NCBI RefSeq assembly: GCF_900128525.1
Contig: NZ_FQTQ01000134.1
Coordinates: 1 to 64,000 of the forward strand
DNA: 64,000 bases
Direction of reading: 5' to 3'
Origin: a methanotrophic endosymbiont of Bathymodiolus puteoserpentis (Logatchev)
GTDB lineage: Bacteria > Pseudomonadota > Gammaproteobacteria > Methylococcales > Methylomonadaceae
The notes beneath the pieces were generated by a model, which saw only the letters and a program-made list of their open reading frames with translations, ran no database searches and was not told the origin of the DNA. Position numbers and translations under genes: made by a program. This document shows positions 10,002 to 19,207 of the stretch, in pieces. Every line of letters starts with the position of its first letter. Position 1 is the stretch's first letter.

Positions 10002-11846
10002 ATGCGCCGTTATCAGGTCATTAAAGATCGATTCTTAGAAAATCGCATTTTCTTAAGTCGTACAGTCATTCTCTTTGCCTTTATGTTGCTGTTAGTTGCA
10101 GGTTTAGTGAGTCGCCTAGTTTATTTACAAGTGCTAGGTCATAAGCGTTATCATAATATGGCAACGAATAATCGGATTAAAGTAACCTCAATACCGCCTA
10201 CTCGAGGGATTATTTATGATAAGCATGGGCGTATTCTTGCGGAAAACTTAGCCTCTTATAGTTTAGAACTCATTCCAGATCAAGTCACTGATATGGAAGA
10301 GACCTTGCAGCGTTTACAGTTGGCTTTGAGTATTCCACCGGAAAAAATTGCGGCCTTTAACAAGCAGAGGAAGCACTATAAGCACTTTGATAGTATTCCT
10401 TTGCTGTTGCAGCTTGATAAGACCGAAGTGGCTAAATTTGCAGTTTTGCGGCATACCTTTCCAGGGGTTGATATTCATGCTCGCTTACTGCGTCATTACC
10501 CTTATGCTGAATTAACAGCGCACCTTGTGGGTTATGTTGGGCGTATTAACGAAAGAGAGCTAAAAACATTACCTGAGGCAGAATATCGTGCTATGCATAC
10601 CATTGGCAAAACAGGTATAGAGCGCGCTTATGAAGATGTTTTGCGCGGGCATGCTGGTTATGCTGAGTTAGAAACAAATGCTCAAGGTAAGCCTATTAGT
10701 GAGCTAGGCAGAATTGATTCTATACCCGGTGCAGATATTTATTTAACGATAGACATGGACTTACAACGCACGGCTTATGATGCGTTAGCTGACTATAATG
10801 GTGCTGTCGTGGCGCTTGATTTGGATACCGGAGGTGTTTTAGTTCAGGTAAGTAAGGCGAGTTTTGATCCCAATTTATTTGTCACGGGTATTAGTTATAA
10901 AGATTATGATAGGCTGAATAATTCTAAGAATAAACCACTCTTTGATCGTGTCTTACGAGGGCAATATCCACCCGGTTCAACATTAAAACCATTTATTGGT
11001 TTGGCAGGCTTGGAGTATGGTGTTGCAAGTATGCAGCAAACTTTATTTTGTCCTGGGTATTACCGATTACCGAACAAAGACCATAAATATCGCGATTGGA
11101 AAAAATGGGGGCATGGTAAAGTCAATTTAGATGATGCTATTACGCAATCCTGTGATGTGTACTTTTATGATTTGTCGCTTGCTTTAGGGATCGATAAAAT
11201 ATCTACTTTTTTGCATAAATTTGGTTTCGGGCAAAAAACGGGTATTGATTTGAAAGGTGAAAAATCAGGCTTATTGCCTTCAAGGGAGTGGAAACGTATT
11301 CATCGAGAGCAGGTATGGTATCCAGGTGAGACATTAATTACTGGGATTGGGCAAGGATTTACGCAAGTGACTCCTTTACAATTAGCACGTGCAACAGGAA
11401 CTTTAGCTAAGCAAGGGAATATTATTACACCTTACTTAGCCGAACGAATTATCTATGAAAATCGTGCAGCTGAGGTGGAGCATCCTATACAAAAGCAGAT
11501 TGAATTAAAGTTCGGAAATGTTCAGGATATTATTAATGCTATGGTGCATGTAGTGCACTCGCCTAGAGGGACAGCAAAGCGAATAGCAAAAGGCATTGAT
11601 TATCAGATTGCAGGTAAAACAGGAACAGCACAAGTTTACACCGTTAAGCAAGATGAGGAATATGATGAGGCAGAGATTAAATTCAATATGCGTGATCATG
11701 CTTTATTTATTGCTTTTGCCCCCGCAGATAACCCTAAAATTGCTGTGGCGGTGATAGCTGAGCATGGTAGTCACGGTAGTTCTATTGCTGCACCTATTGC
11801 GGCCAAGGTAATCAAAGAGTATTTAGGTATGGAAAATAAACAATGA
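10002..11846 (+). CDS. mrdA: Penicillin-binding protein 2, elongasome transpeptidase
   Basis: The 614-residue PBP2 has a short cytosolic tail, one membrane helix (TVILFAFMLLLVAGLVSRLVY), the pedestal domain (RIKVTSIPPTRGIIYDK, GYVGRINERE, GKTGIERAYE) and the transpeptidase domain. The three active-site motifs are GSTLK (serine nucleophile near residue 326), SCD in TQSCDVYFYD, and KTG in IAGKTGTAQV. It cross-links peptidoglycan during lateral wall growth with RodA. The start at 10002 gives the usual PBP2 N-terminus (MRRYQVIKDRFLEN); the frame is open for 22 more codons to 9936 but these look unlike PBP2. It overlaps mrdB by 4 nt. Confidence 0.96.
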   Translation: MRRYQVIKDRFLENRIFLSRTVILFAFMLLLVAGLVSRLVYLQVLGHKRYHNMATNNRIKVTSIPPTRGIIYDKHGRILAENLASYSLELIPDQVTDMEETLQRLQLALSIPPEKIAAFNKQRKHYKHFDSIPLLLQLDKTEVAKFAVLRHTFPGVDIHARLLRHYPYAELTAHLVGYVGRINERELKTLPEAEYRAMHTIGKTGIERAYEDVLRGHAGYAELETNAQGKPISELGRIDSIPGADIYLTIDMDLQRTAYDALADYNGAVVALDLDTGGVLVQVSKASFDPNLFVTGISYKDYDRLNNSKNKPLFDRVLRGQYPPGSTLKPFIGLAGLEYGVASMQQTLFCPGYYRLPNKDHKYRDWKKWGHGKVNLDDAITQSCDVYFYDLSLALGIDKISTFLHKFGFGQKTGIDLKGEKSGLLPSREWKRIHREQVWYPGETLITGIGQGFTQVTPLQLARATGTLAKQGNIITPYLAERIIYENRAAEVEHPIQKQIELKFGNVQDIINAMVHVVHSPRGTAKRIAKGIDYQIAGKTGTAQVYTVKQDEEYDEAEIKFNMRDHALFIAFAPADNPKIAVAVIAEHGSHGSSIAAPIAAKVIKEYLGMENKQ

Positions 11847-12976
11847 AAGTGGAATTAAGAGCTGAACAGTTTAAAGAGCATTCTTTAATTGGCGGTTTGT
11901 TGCGTCAGTTACATGTAGACATTCCTCTATTAATTGGTTTATTCTTGTTGTTACTTATGAGTTTTATGATGCTGTATAGCACAGGTAATAAAGAAACTGC
12001 TTTGCTGATACGCCAAGCTGCGCGTATGGGGATTGCTGGGATTCTAATGATTGTGTTAGCGCATGTTAATCCACGCCAATTTCAGCGTTATTCAATACCA
12101 TTGTATAGCTTAGGTGTGGTTTTATTGCTCGCTGTTTTACTGGTCGGTGATGTGGGTAAGGGGGCGCAGCGTTGGCTGGACTTGGGTTTATTTCGTTTCC
12201 AGCCCTCAGAAATGATTAAGATTACTACGCCAATGATGGTCGCGTGGTATTTAGCTGGGCATGATATACCGCCAAAATGGCGGCACATAGGCGTAGCTAC
12301 GCTTTTTATTTTAATTCCTACGCTATTAATTGTACGTCAGCCGGATTTAGGGACATCTCTATTAGTGGCGAGTTCAGGTGCTTCTGTTTTGTATTTTGCC
12401 GGACTTTCTTGGCGGTTTTTACTGGTGACAATTTTAGGTTTAAGTGCGTTAGCGCCTCTTTATTGGCAGTTTTTTATGCGTGAGTACCAGAAAGATCGTG
12501 TATTGACCTTTTTGAATCCAGAAGCTGACCCTATGGGAAAGGGCTATCATATTATTCAATCTAAGATTGCTATAGGCTCGGGTGGTCCTTATGGAAAGGG
12601 ATGGCAGGGTAATACGCAGTCCCAATTAGATTTTTTACCCGAAAGTTCAACCGATTTTATTTTTGCTGTTTTTGCGGAAGAATTTGGTTTGGTAGGTTGT
12701 CTAGGGCTACTTGCTATCTATTTATTTATTATTGCCCGCGGTTTGTATATTGCTGTGCAAGCGCAGGATACTTATAGCCGTTTGCTTGCAGGTAGTTTAG
12801 TCTGTACGTTTTTTGTGTATGTGTTTGTCAATATTGGGATGGTTATCGGAATTTTGCCGGTGGTCGGAGTGCCTTTACCTTTGATTAGCTATGGTGGGAC
12901 GTCAATGGTTACCTTGCTGGCAGGTTTTGGTATTTTGATGTCCATTCATACACATAAGAAGGTGTTGCCAAATTAA
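11843..12976 (+). CDS. mrdB: RodA, SEDS-family peptidoglycan glycosyltransferase
   Basis: This is a 377-residue SEDS membrane protein with about ten helices. Family motifs are GKGAQRWLDLG, FRFQPSEMIK, RQPDLGTSLL (with the conserved aspartate) and the C-terminal LPVVGVPLPLISYGGTS. It polymerises lipid II during elongation as partner of PBP2. The start overlaps the mrdA stop by ATGA, so the polymerase and cross-linker are translationally coupled. It is the last gene of the rod-shape cluster and converges on the next gene with a 25-nt gap. Confidence 0.96.
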   Translation: MKVELRAEQFKEHSLIGGLLRQLHVDIPLLIGLFLLLLMSFMMLYSTGNKETALLIRQAARMGIAGILMIVLAHVNPRQFQRYSIPLYSLGVVLLLAVLLVGDVGKGAQRWLDLGLFRFQPSEMIKITTPMMVAWYLAGHDIPPKWRHIGVATLFILIPTLLIVRQPDLGTSLLVASSGASVLYFAGLSWRFLLVTILGLSALAPLYWQFFMREYQKDRVLTFLNPEADPMGKGYHIIQSKIAIGSGGPYGKGWQGNTQSQLDFLPESSTDFIFAVFAEEFGLVGCLGLLAIYLFIIARGLYIAVQAQDTYSRLLAGSLVCTFFVYVFVNIGMVIGILPVVGVPLPLISYGGTSMVTLLAGFGILMSIHTHKKVLPN

Positions 12977-13001
12977 CGCTTTAATAGACAGGACTATTAT
13001 T

Positions 13002-13505
13002 TTAATAAAGTTTTCCTGTAATATCTAAGTGAGTTAGGTACAGGCGCATATCAAATTCCAGTTGGTGATAATCAGATTCCATATGCTGACATAATTGATA
13101 GAAAGCTTTATTGTGCTGCTTTTCTTTTATATGGGCTAACTCATGGACGGTGATCATTTTTAAAAATTCTATAGGTACTTTTTTAAAGACCGAGCCTATA
13201 CGAATTTCATTTTTTGTTTTTAATTTACCGCCTTGAACTCTAGCAACAAAGGAATGCAAGCCTAATGCTTGATGTAATACATCGAGTTTATCATCGTAAA
13301 TCACTTTACTTAGTGGCTCAGATTTGCGAATAAATTGATTTTTTAGGCCCATAACATAGTTATAAAGCGCCTTATTACTCCTTATTTCATGGGCAATAGG
13401 GTATTTTTTTAGTAAAAAACCAGCAAGCGTATGATTGCTGATAAGTGTTTGTACCTGTTCTTTTACTGGGGCAGGATAGCCGTTTAAGTATTTTAGTGTA
13501 TGCAT
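13002..13505 (-). CDS. YgjP-type zinc metallopeptidase-like protein (DUF45 / M48-like)
   Basis: The 167-residue protein has HELAHIKEKQHNKAFY, a HExxH zinc motif with the downstream histidine typical of the YgjP/DUF45 group, followed by YHQLEFDMRLYLTH, also characteristic. IRIGSVFKKVPIEFLKMITVHE precedes the helix with the metal ligands. The physiological substrate of this family is not established. No signal peptide is visible, so it is cytosolic. A DUF5710 gene lies upstream on the same strand with a 21-nt gap. Confidence 0.82.
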   Translation of the reverse strand: MHTLKYLNGYPAPVKEQVQTLISNHTLAGFLLKKYPIAHEIRSNKALYNYVMGLKNQFIRKSEPLSKVIYDDKLDVLHQALGLHSFVARVQGGKLKTKNEIRIGSVFKKVPIEFLKMITVHELAHIKEKQHNKAFYQLCQHMESDYHQLEFDMRLYLTHLDITGKLY

Positions 13506-13526
13506 ACTTGTTTTTAAAGTCTCGTC

Positions 13527-13808
13527 TTAAATCCAGGGTGGCTGGTCGCCGTTATAGGCAATAAATGCTTTATTTTTTGCCACTGTTACTACGCCATTTA
13601 ACGTGTCATTGACCGAGGAGTTTGTCTTCGGTTTTTCGGTTTTAAGCGAGCGGCTTGCACTGTCTGTTTGCCATTTAGAAAAGTGACTTAAATCAACACC
13701 TGTCGGAACATACCATTTCTTTTTTGTAGCATCCCATTTCGCGCCCAGCGCTTTTGCGGCATCTTTTTCTGCATAAGGAACGGTGAGATAGGTTTTAGAG
13801 TTAGACAT
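13527..13808 (-). CDS. DUF5710 domain protein
   Basis: The 93-residue protein starts YLTVPYAEKDAAKALGAKWD and continues KKKWYVPTGVDLSHFSKW. This is the DUF5710 fold, found alone or attached to DNA-metabolism proteins such as primases and topoisomerases. The C-terminal half (SLKTEKPKTNSSVND, ending GDQPPWI) is low complexity and not recognised. The function is unknown; it may bind nucleic acid. It sits in a leftward group with tupB upstream and the metallopeptidase downstream. Confidence 0.75.
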   Translation of the reverse strand: MSNSKTYLTVPYAEKDAAKALGAKWDATKKKWYVPTGVDLSHFSKWQTDSASRSLKTEKPKTNSSVNDTLNGVVTVAKNKAFIAYNGDQPPWI

Positions 13809-13856
13809 ATTAATTTCAGGTTTGGGCGTTATAAAAAATTGAATAAGAGCGGCGAC

Positions 13857-14552
13857 TTAGTGGTTATTTTCTGGCGTGAGTTGTTGTAGTATAAAATTAA
13901 CACTAAAGGCTACGCTTAATAAGACGATACCGAGTGCTAGGCCAAGCACAAAGTCACCTTTGCTTGTTTCTAGTGCAATTGCGGTGGTCATAGTGCGTGT
14001 CACTCCATGAATATTACCCCCTAGCATCATTGCGGCACCTACTTCACCGATGGCGCGGCCAAAACCGGTGATAATTGCAGCAAGAATGATAAAGCGTAGC
14101 TCAGTTAATAACGGCAACACTAATTGTGATTGCTTGGCTCCTAGGGACTTTAGCGTAGGCAGAAGTCGATTATCAGCGGACTGCACGGCAACGAATGTCA
14201 TATTGATAATAATAGGTAAAATCAGGCTAGCTTCTCCTAATATAACGGCTGATTCCGTGTATAAAAGGCCATAATCGCCTAATATTCCACGACGGCTGAG
14301 TAGACCATAAAAAATCAAACCGATCATCACGGTCGGCATGGCCATCAGTGTATTGAGCAACTGTAATAATAAGCGCTTGCCAATAAATTCGTTAATAGCA
14401 ATATAAATGCCCGTAGGAATAGCTAATATGGCTGCGAGTGTTGTAGCTATTAGCGCTATTTTAAGCGAAGTCCAAACAATCAAGTACACTTCAGGGTTGA
14501 ACTCCAATAAAAGCTGTATAGCCCCCAATGCTGCATCAGAAAAATAATTCAC
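13857..14552 (-). CDS. tupB: Tungstate-type ABC transporter permease (TupB/WtpB-like), orphan
   Basis: The 231-residue inner-membrane permease has about five helices. The permease EAA-like loop appears as LKSLGAKQSQLVLPLL, followed by GFGRAIGEVGAAMMLGGNI, a pattern shared by TupB, WtpB and ModB. The length and the ending FILQQLTPE favour TupB. It lies 4 nt downstream of moaC, so the two are probably co-transcribed, consistent with supplying oxyanion to molybdopterin. No periplasmic binding protein or ATPase gene lies beside it; those partners must be elsewhere, or it borrows the ModC encoded at 52.7 kb. The substrate (tungstate against molybdate) cannot be decided from sequence alone. Confidence 0.8.
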   Translation of the reverse strand: MNYFSDAALGAIQLLLEFNPEVYLIVWTSLKIALIATTLAAILAIPTGIYIAINEFIGKRLLLQLLNTLMAMPTVMIGLIFYGLLSRRGILGDYGLLYTESAVILGEASLILPIIINMTFVAVQSADNRLLPTLKSLGAKQSQLVLPLLTELRFIILAAIITGFGRAIGEVGAAMMLGGNIHGVTRTMTTAIALETSKGDFVLGLALGIVLLSVAFSVNFILQQLTPENNH

Positions 14553-14556
14553 CGGG

Positions 14557-15042
14557 TTATGTGCTTGTGCCGCGTTGCCATAGTCCAGATTTACCGCCTG
14601 ATTTCTCTTCTAAGCGTATACTTTGAATGCACATACCGCGGTCTACGGCTTTGCACATATCATAAATAGTCAGTAAAGCGATTTGCGTAGCAGTGAGAGC
14701 TTCCATTTCTACGCCTGTCTGCCCGTTGGTTTTTACGGTTGTACGGCAGTAAACTCGATTGTTTTCTGAATCAATATTAAAAGTGATTTCGAGATGGGTA
14801 ATAGGGAGTGGATGGCAAAGCGGAATGAGATCTGCGGTTTTTTTACTGGCCATAATGCCGGCAATACGTGCGATAGAGAGTACGTCACCTTTTTTATGTT
14901 CGCCACTTTGAATTAATGCTAAGGTATTAGGTAGCATTTCGATATAGCCGCTTGTGACAGCCGTACGTTGGGTGGTGGCTTTTTGACCAACGTCAACCAT
15001 ATGAGCTTCGCCGGATTGATTGAAATGTGTGAGTGTTGTCAT
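14557..15042 (-). CDS. moaC: Cyclic pyranopterin monophosphate synthase MoaC
   Basis: The 161-residue MoaC makes cPMP from the MoaA product, the first committed stage of molybdenum cofactor synthesis. It starts [16 protein letters not shown] and has the conserved [25 protein letters not shown] and [11 protein letters not shown] motifs, including the active-site lysine and histidine regions. It is transcribed away from moaD and moaE, with a shared 59-nt promoter gap, and towards tupB. Confidence 0.96.
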   Translation of the reverse strand: MTTLTHFNQSGEAHMVDVGQKATTQRTAVTSGYIEMLPNTLALIQSGEHKKGDVLSIARIAGIMASKKTADLIPLCHPLPITHLEITFNIDSENNRVYCRTTVKTNGQTGVEMEALTATQIALLTIYDMCKAVDRGMCIQSIRLEEKSGGKSGLWQRGTST

Positions 15043-15101
15043 GATATAGAAAGATATATAAAAAAGTTTCTATATTATCTATTGTTTTACTGATTGAGTG
15101 A

Positions 15102-15341
15102 ATGACTGTGTCGATAAAAGTACGTTATTTTGCGAGTTTAAAAGAATTATTAGGGCGATCTGAAGATATGTTGGAGTTTGAACAAGTACTAAGTGTTGCA
15201 GATGTTTGGCGGCAGGCGACGGAAGCAAAAGTGATGCCGGATAATACTTTAGCCGCGCTTAACATGGAGTATGTGGATTTAGCTTGTATCGTTGCGGATG
15301 GTGATGAGGTGGCTTTTTTTCCACCGGTGACAGGCGGGTAA
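15102..15341 (+). CDS. moaD: Molybdopterin synthase small subunit MoaD
   Basis: The 79-residue ubiquitin-like sulfur carrier begins VSIKVRYFASLKELLG and ends in the required Gly-Gly (FFPPVTGG), which becomes the thiocarboxylate used to sulfurate cPMP. It lies 1 nt before moaE, its partner, and diverges from moaC. Confidence 0.95.
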   Translation: MTVSIKVRYFASLKELLGRSEDMLEFEQVLSVADVWRQATEAKVMPDNTLAALNMEYVDLACIVADGDEVAFFPPVTGG

Positions 15342-15342
15342 T

Positions 15343-15786
15343 ATGATTAAAATTATATCTGAGGAATTTGACCCCTTTGCTGAAGTACAGGCTTATCAAA
15401 AACAGCAGCAAGCCTTATCAGGGAAATATGGCGCGACCAATATTTTCATTGGCACTATGCGTGATTTTAATGAGGGTGAACGAGTAAAAGGTATGACCCT
15501 CGAGCATTACCCTGGCATGACAGAAAAGCAATTGCTGGCAGTGGTGCAAGAGGCTGAACGGCAGTGGTCTATATTGGATGTTTTGGTGATTCATCGTGTT
15601 GGCGATGTTTTTCCGGATGATGTTTTAGTCTTAGTGGTTGTTTGGTCAGGGCACAGGGGGGGGGCTTTTGATGCGAGCCGCTTTATTATGGAAACTTTGA
15701 AGTCTAAAGTGCCTTTCTGGAAGAAAGAGATATTAGCAGACGATCAAAGTCGCTGGGTTGCGAAGAATACTGATGGTTATTTGTAG
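15343..15786 (+). CDS. moaE: Molybdopterin synthase catalytic subunit MoaE
   Basis: The 147-residue MoaE converts cPMP to molybdopterin with MoaD. Family landmarks are GATNIFIGTMRDFNEG, MTLEHYPGMTEKQL, VIHRVGDVFPDDVLVLV, and the C-terminal FWKKEILAD lysine region that covers the MoaD tail. Spacing of 1 nt from moaD indicates one transcript. Confidence 0.96.
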   Translation: MIKIISEEFDPFAEVQAYQKQQQALSGKYGATNIFIGTMRDFNEGERVKGMTLEHYPGMTEKQLLAVVQEAERQWSILDVLVIHRVGDVFPDDVLVLVVVWSGHRGGAFDASRFIMETLKSKVPFWKKEILADDQSRWVAKNTDGYL

Positions 15787-15792
15787 GAAAAG

Positions 15793-15831
15793 CTTTAGCC
15801 GCGCTTAGTTTAAGTCTAATCGAGGCTAAAG
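15793..15831. terminator. Inverted repeat between convergent moaE and ppa
   Basis: Arms ctttagcc and ggctaaag are separated by 23 nt. The repeat lies between the stops of two convergent genes. No strong T-run follows, so this is only a possible terminator. Confidence 0.35.
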
Positions 15832-15846
15832 TAGTTGTATTAGGCC

Positions 15847-16395
15847 TTAGAATGCAGGCTTTTTAGCCGTATTATTATAACGCTCAATACTTGAGATTAT
15901 TTCAGCTTCAGCAGACTCAATACCTTCCCAGCCTTCAACTTTAACCCACTTACCTTTTTCTAAATCTTTGTAATGTTCGAAGAAATGCGCAATTTTATCT
16001 AAATCCGCTTCAGGAAAGTCTAAGTAAGTTTCAATTTTATTATAGTACTGGGTTAGCTTTTGTACCGGTACTGCTAAGATTTTTGCATCTTCGCCTGCTT
16101 CGTCAGACATTTTTAAAACACCAATTGGGCGACAGCGAATAACACTACCACTTAAAATTGGGTGTGGCGTGATAACTAAGACATCAACTGGGTCACCATC
16201 ATCCGATAAAGTATGTGGCACATAGCCATAGTTTGCTGGGTACTGCATCGCTGTACCCATAAAGCGGTCTACAGTTAAAGCGCCTGTCTCTTTATCGACT
16301 TCATATTTAACGGGATCGCTGTAAGCAGGGATTTCAATAATAACATTGATGTCGCTAGGGACATCTTTGCCTGGGTTAACATTTGTAAATGACAT
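15847..16395 (-). CDS. ppa: Inorganic pyrophosphatase (family I)
   Basis: The 182-residue soluble PPase hydrolyses pyrophosphate and pulls biosynthetic reactions forward. The metal site is visible as [11 protein letters not shown] (D-x-D-x-x-D), with [18 protein letters not shown] at the start and [21 protein letters not shown] near the end. The length fits the E. coli-type enzyme. It is transcribed divergently from the DUF2797 gene. Confidence 0.96.
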   Translation of the reverse strand: MSFTNVNPGKDVPSDINVIIEIPAYSDPVKYEVDKETGALTVDRFMGTAMQYPANYGYVPHTLSDDGDPVDVLVITPHPILSGSVIRCRPIGVLKMSDEAGEDAKILAVPVQKLTQYYNKIETYLDFPEADLDKIAHFFEHYKDLEKGKWVKVEGWEGIESAEAEIISSIERYNNTAKKPAF

Positions 16396-16501
16396 GCGAT
16401 TTCTCTTATGTTGAAGAATTAATAACTATGTAATTATACCCATATTCTTTATACTTTGAGCGCTAAATGTTGTGAAATTATTGAAGTTTTGGAGAGTTGA
16501 A

Positions 16502-17317
16502 GTGCTAGGTACGTTGCGAAAAATGACCACTGAATTGCAGTCGCCGGTTAAATATCAGTTGCCGCTAGGTGAGCAGTTAATCGAATTAAACCCCTTTATC
16601 GGTAAAAATATAAAGTTGAGCTATACAGGTAATATTGCGTGCGTGCATTGCCAGCGCTCTATTAAAAAAACGTTTAACCAGGGGTTTTGTTACCCCTGTT
16701 TTATTTCGTTGGCGCAATGCGATATGTGTATTATGAAACCAGAAACTTGTCACTATGCAGAGGGGACTTGCCGAGAGTCATCGTGGGGGGAAGAGTTTTG
16801 TTTTCAACCGCATTATGTGTATTTGGCCAATTCATCAGGCGTTAAAGTAGGTATTACTAGACATACGCAAGTACCAACGCGTTGGATAGATCAGGGGGCG
16901 GTTCAGGCTATGCCTATTTTAAAAGCTCAGTCTCGATATATTTCGGGGCTGGCAGAAGTTGCTATTGCTGAGCATGTCAGCGATAAAACCAGTTGGCAGC
17001 GAATGTTAAAGGATTTACAACAGCCGGTAGATTTATGGAGCAAACGCGATGAGCTACTGTTATTATGCCAAGAGCCGTTAGCGGAAATAACAGCAAGATT
17101 TGGTGAGCAAGCGTTTGAATTATTACTTGAAGAACAAGTTGTGGATATTCAATATCCAGTTATGCAATACCCAGAAAAAGTGAAATCTTTTAATTTTGAT
17201 AAAGTAGCGAATGTAGAGGGGGTTTTGCAGGGAATTAAAGGTCAATACTTACTATTGGATACTGGGGTGATCAATATTCGTAAATTTACTGGCTATGAAG
17301 TGGAGTTTTCTGCATGA
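16502..17317 (+). CDS. DUF2797 family protein with cysteine-rich N-terminal half
   Basis: This is a 271-residue protein of unknown function. The N-terminal third carries several Cys pairs (ACVHCQRS, FCYPCF, QCDMCIM, with more cysteines at ETCHYAEGTC), suggesting a zinc-binding unit. The middle part VYLANSSGVKVGITRH resembles the GIY-YIG-like stretch typical of DUF2797. The GTG at 16502 is favoured by GGAG 7 nt upstream; an earlier GTG at 16472 is also in frame. Its stop overlaps the start of the deformylase gene by 4 nt, so the two are coupled; a link to translation or protein maturation is inference from that. Confidence 0.78.
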   Translation: MLGTLRKMTTELQSPVKYQLPLGEQLIELNPFIGKNIKLSYTGNIACVHCQRSIKKTFNQGFCYPCFISLAQCDMCIMKPETCHYAEGTCRESSWGEEFCFQPHYVYLANSSGVKVGITRHTQVPTRWIDQGAVQAMPILKAQSRYISGLAEVAIAEHVSDKTSWQRMLKDLQQPVDLWSKRDELLLLCQEPLAEITARFGEQAFELLLEEQVVDIQYPVMQYPEKVKSFNFDKVANVEGVLQGIKGQYLLLDTGVINIRKFTGYEVEFSA

Positions 17318-17844
17318 GTGAAGTGCGTGAAATTGTCCAGTTAGGTGCCGATGTTTTACGAATACATGCACAGCGTGTGCAAGATATTTATGCCTCTGAT
17401 ATACAAGAAATTATCGGTGATTTATTTGTTACTCTAGCGAGTACAAATGGCGTAGGCCTGGCAGCTCCGCAGATTTCAGCTTCCTGGCGAATGATAGTGA
17501 TAGCGTCAAGGCCATCTGTACGTTATCCGTATGCGCCAGAAATGGAACCGACTCTGATGATTAACCCTAGTTTTGAGTCTTTGGATGGTGTGCGAGAGAA
17601 AGATTGGGAAGGTTGTTTAAGTATTCCGGGTATCCGAGCGAAAGTGCCTAGGTATACGCATATTAAAGTAACTTATATTAATGCAAGTGGCGATGCTGTG
17701 ATTCAGGTCCTAGAGGGGTTTGTCGCGCGTGTTTTTCAGCATGAATACGACCATTTGGATGGACTAGTCTATTTGGATAGAGTTGAGAGCAATAAAGATA
17801 TTATTTCTGAAACGGAATTTCTTAAATTAATCAGGGATAGTTAA
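17314..17844 (+). CDS. def: Peptide deformylase
   Basis: The 176-residue metalloenzyme removes the formyl group from nascent N-termini. All three family motifs are present: GVGLAAPQI, EGCLSIPG (cysteine metal ligand) and QHEYDHLDG (the two histidine ligands and catalytic glutamate). No fmt gene lies beside it; instead it is coupled to the DUF2797 gene (ATGA overlap), so it may be a secondary deformylase copy. Its end is followed by a clear hairpin. Confidence 0.94.
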   Translation: MSEVREIVQLGADVLRIHAQRVQDIYASDIQEIIGDLFVTLASTNGVGLAAPQISASWRMIVIASRPSVRYPYAPEMEPTLMINPSFESLDGVREKDWEGCLSIPGIRAKVPRYTHIKVTYINASGDAVIQVLEGFVARVFQHEYDHLDGLVYLDRVESNKDIISETEFLKLIRDS

Positions 17845-17850
17845 GTGGGG

Positions 17851-17880
17851 AAGCGCTACGGATGAAATGTAGCGCTTTTC
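17851..17880. terminator. Hairpin terminator between def and ispH
   Basis: A perfect 9-bp stem (aagcgctac / gtagcgctt) with a 9-nt loop is followed by ttttctt. It separates two convergent genes and could serve both strands. Confidence 0.75.
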
Positions 17881-17891
17881 TTAAGATTTAA

Positions 17892-18845
17892 CTAGTGCTT
17901 GTCCATATGTAGCTTGAGTTCTTTGGGTAAGGTAAAGACCACTTTTTCTTCAATACCTGAGTTTTCTACGGCTGTTTCACCGCCCCAAGCTTGCAGTTGT
18001 TTAATGACTTCTTGGACTAATATTTCTGGTGCGGATGCTCCAGCTGTTACGCCTACCACATCAGCACCAGAAAACCATTCTTCCTGCATATCTTGAGCGG
18101 TATCAATTAGATACGCGGGTTTGCCTAATTGTTCAGCAATTTCTCTTAAGCGGTTTGAGTTGGAGCTATTAGTTGAGCCAACAACTAAAATAATATCTGA
18201 AGTTTCGGCAAGGTCATGTACTGCATCTTGACGGTTTTGCGTAGCATAGCAAATATCGTCTTTTTTCTGTTCTTGAATTGATGGGAAATGTTCATGTAAT
18301 GCATCAACCATGACTTGAGTATCGGTCATGGAAAGTGTTGTTTGCGTTACATAAGCTAAATTCTTAGGATTATTAACTTTAACTGTTTTGACATCTTCAG
18401 GCGTTTCTACCAGATAAATTGCGCCATTTTCTGTGCACTTTTCGTATTGCCCCATAGTGCCTTCAACTTCGGGGTGGCCAGCATGACCAATAAGGAAGAC
18501 TTCACGATCTGCTTTGGCGTGTTTAGCAACCTGAATGTGAACCTTGGTTACTAAAGGGCAGGTCGCGTCGAACACGGTTAATTTTCTTTCTACGGCTTCT
18601 TTTTGTACTTTTTTAGAGACACCGTGGGCGCTGAAAATAAGATAAGAGCCTTCAGGGACATCACTTAATTCTTCAATAAAAATAGCCCCTTTGTCTCTTA
18701 GGCCTTCAACCACAGTCCGGTTATGTACTACTTCATGGCGTACATAAATAGGCGCACCAAAGGCTTCAATGGCACGGTCTACTATTTCAATAGCGCGGTC
18801 TACGCCAGCACAAAATCCACGAGGGTTAGCGAGTTCAATTTTCAT
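17892..18845 (-). CDS. ispH: 4-hydroxy-3-methylbut-2-enyl diphosphate reductase
   Basis: The 317-residue iron-sulfur enzyme is the last step of the MEP isoprenoid pathway, making IPP and DMAPP. The three cluster cysteines are visible in [23 protein letters not shown] and [32 protein letters not shown] and the SNSNRL substrate loop also fit. No neighbouring MEP genes are present. It appears to be a single-gene unit. Confidence 0.97.
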   Translation of the reverse strand: MKIELANPRGFCAGVDRAIEIVDRAIEAFGAPIYVRHEVVHNRTVVEGLRDKGAIFIEELSDVPEGSYLIFSAHGVSKKVQKEAVERKLTVFDATCPLVTKVHIQVAKHAKADREVFLIGHAGHPEVEGTMGQYEKCTENGAIYLVETPEDVKTVKVNNPKNLAYVTQTTLSMTDTQVMVDALHEHFPSIQEQKKDDICYATQNRQDAVHDLAETSDIILVVGSTNSSNSNRLREIAEQLGKPAYLIDTAQDMQEEWFSGADVVGVTAGASAPEILVQEVIKQLQAWGGETAVENSGIEEKVVFTLPKELKLHMDKH

Positions 18846-18996
18846 AATTTTTAGTTCTTGTTAAGGCATTTGATTTTTTTGTCACAGTCTAGGAGGTTTT
18901 ATATGTTCAGCATAGAGGCCGTATAGCAGCTTTGTTTTCTCTATGTTCAGAAGTTACCTAGATTAGTGGATGATCGGTTTTTGGGGGGTAGTAAGT

Positions 18997-19191
18997 TTAT
19001 TCGGCTTCTTTGGTTTTGCAAGTTGACCAGCCAAAAGGTAGGTAAGCAGGGCACCAATTAATTAAAGCGGTTATAAGAGGTATGATACCTACAGCTCCCC
19101 ACCAGGATTGAAGATAAGCGCCGACAGCCATAATGCTAAGGCCAGCAATAATTCTAATGATTTTATCAATTCCGCCGACATTTGGTTTCAT
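18997..19191 (-). CDS. DUF2892 small membrane protein
   Basis: The 64-residue protein opens NVGGIDKIIRIIAGLSIMAV and has a second hydrophobic helix (WWGAVGIIPLITALINWC), then CPAYLPFGWSTC. This is the DUF2892 (YgaP C-terminal-like) pattern of two helices with conserved cysteines. The function is unknown; in some bacteria the domain is attached to rhodanese. It lies 16 nt downstream of trhP and is probably co-transcribed with it. Confidence 0.82.
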   Translation of the reverse strand: MKPNVGGIDKIIRIIAGLSIMAVGAYLQSWWGAVGIIPLITALINWCPAYLPFGWSTCKTKEAE

Positions 19192-19207
19192 AAGATTTCC
19201 TCTTTAT

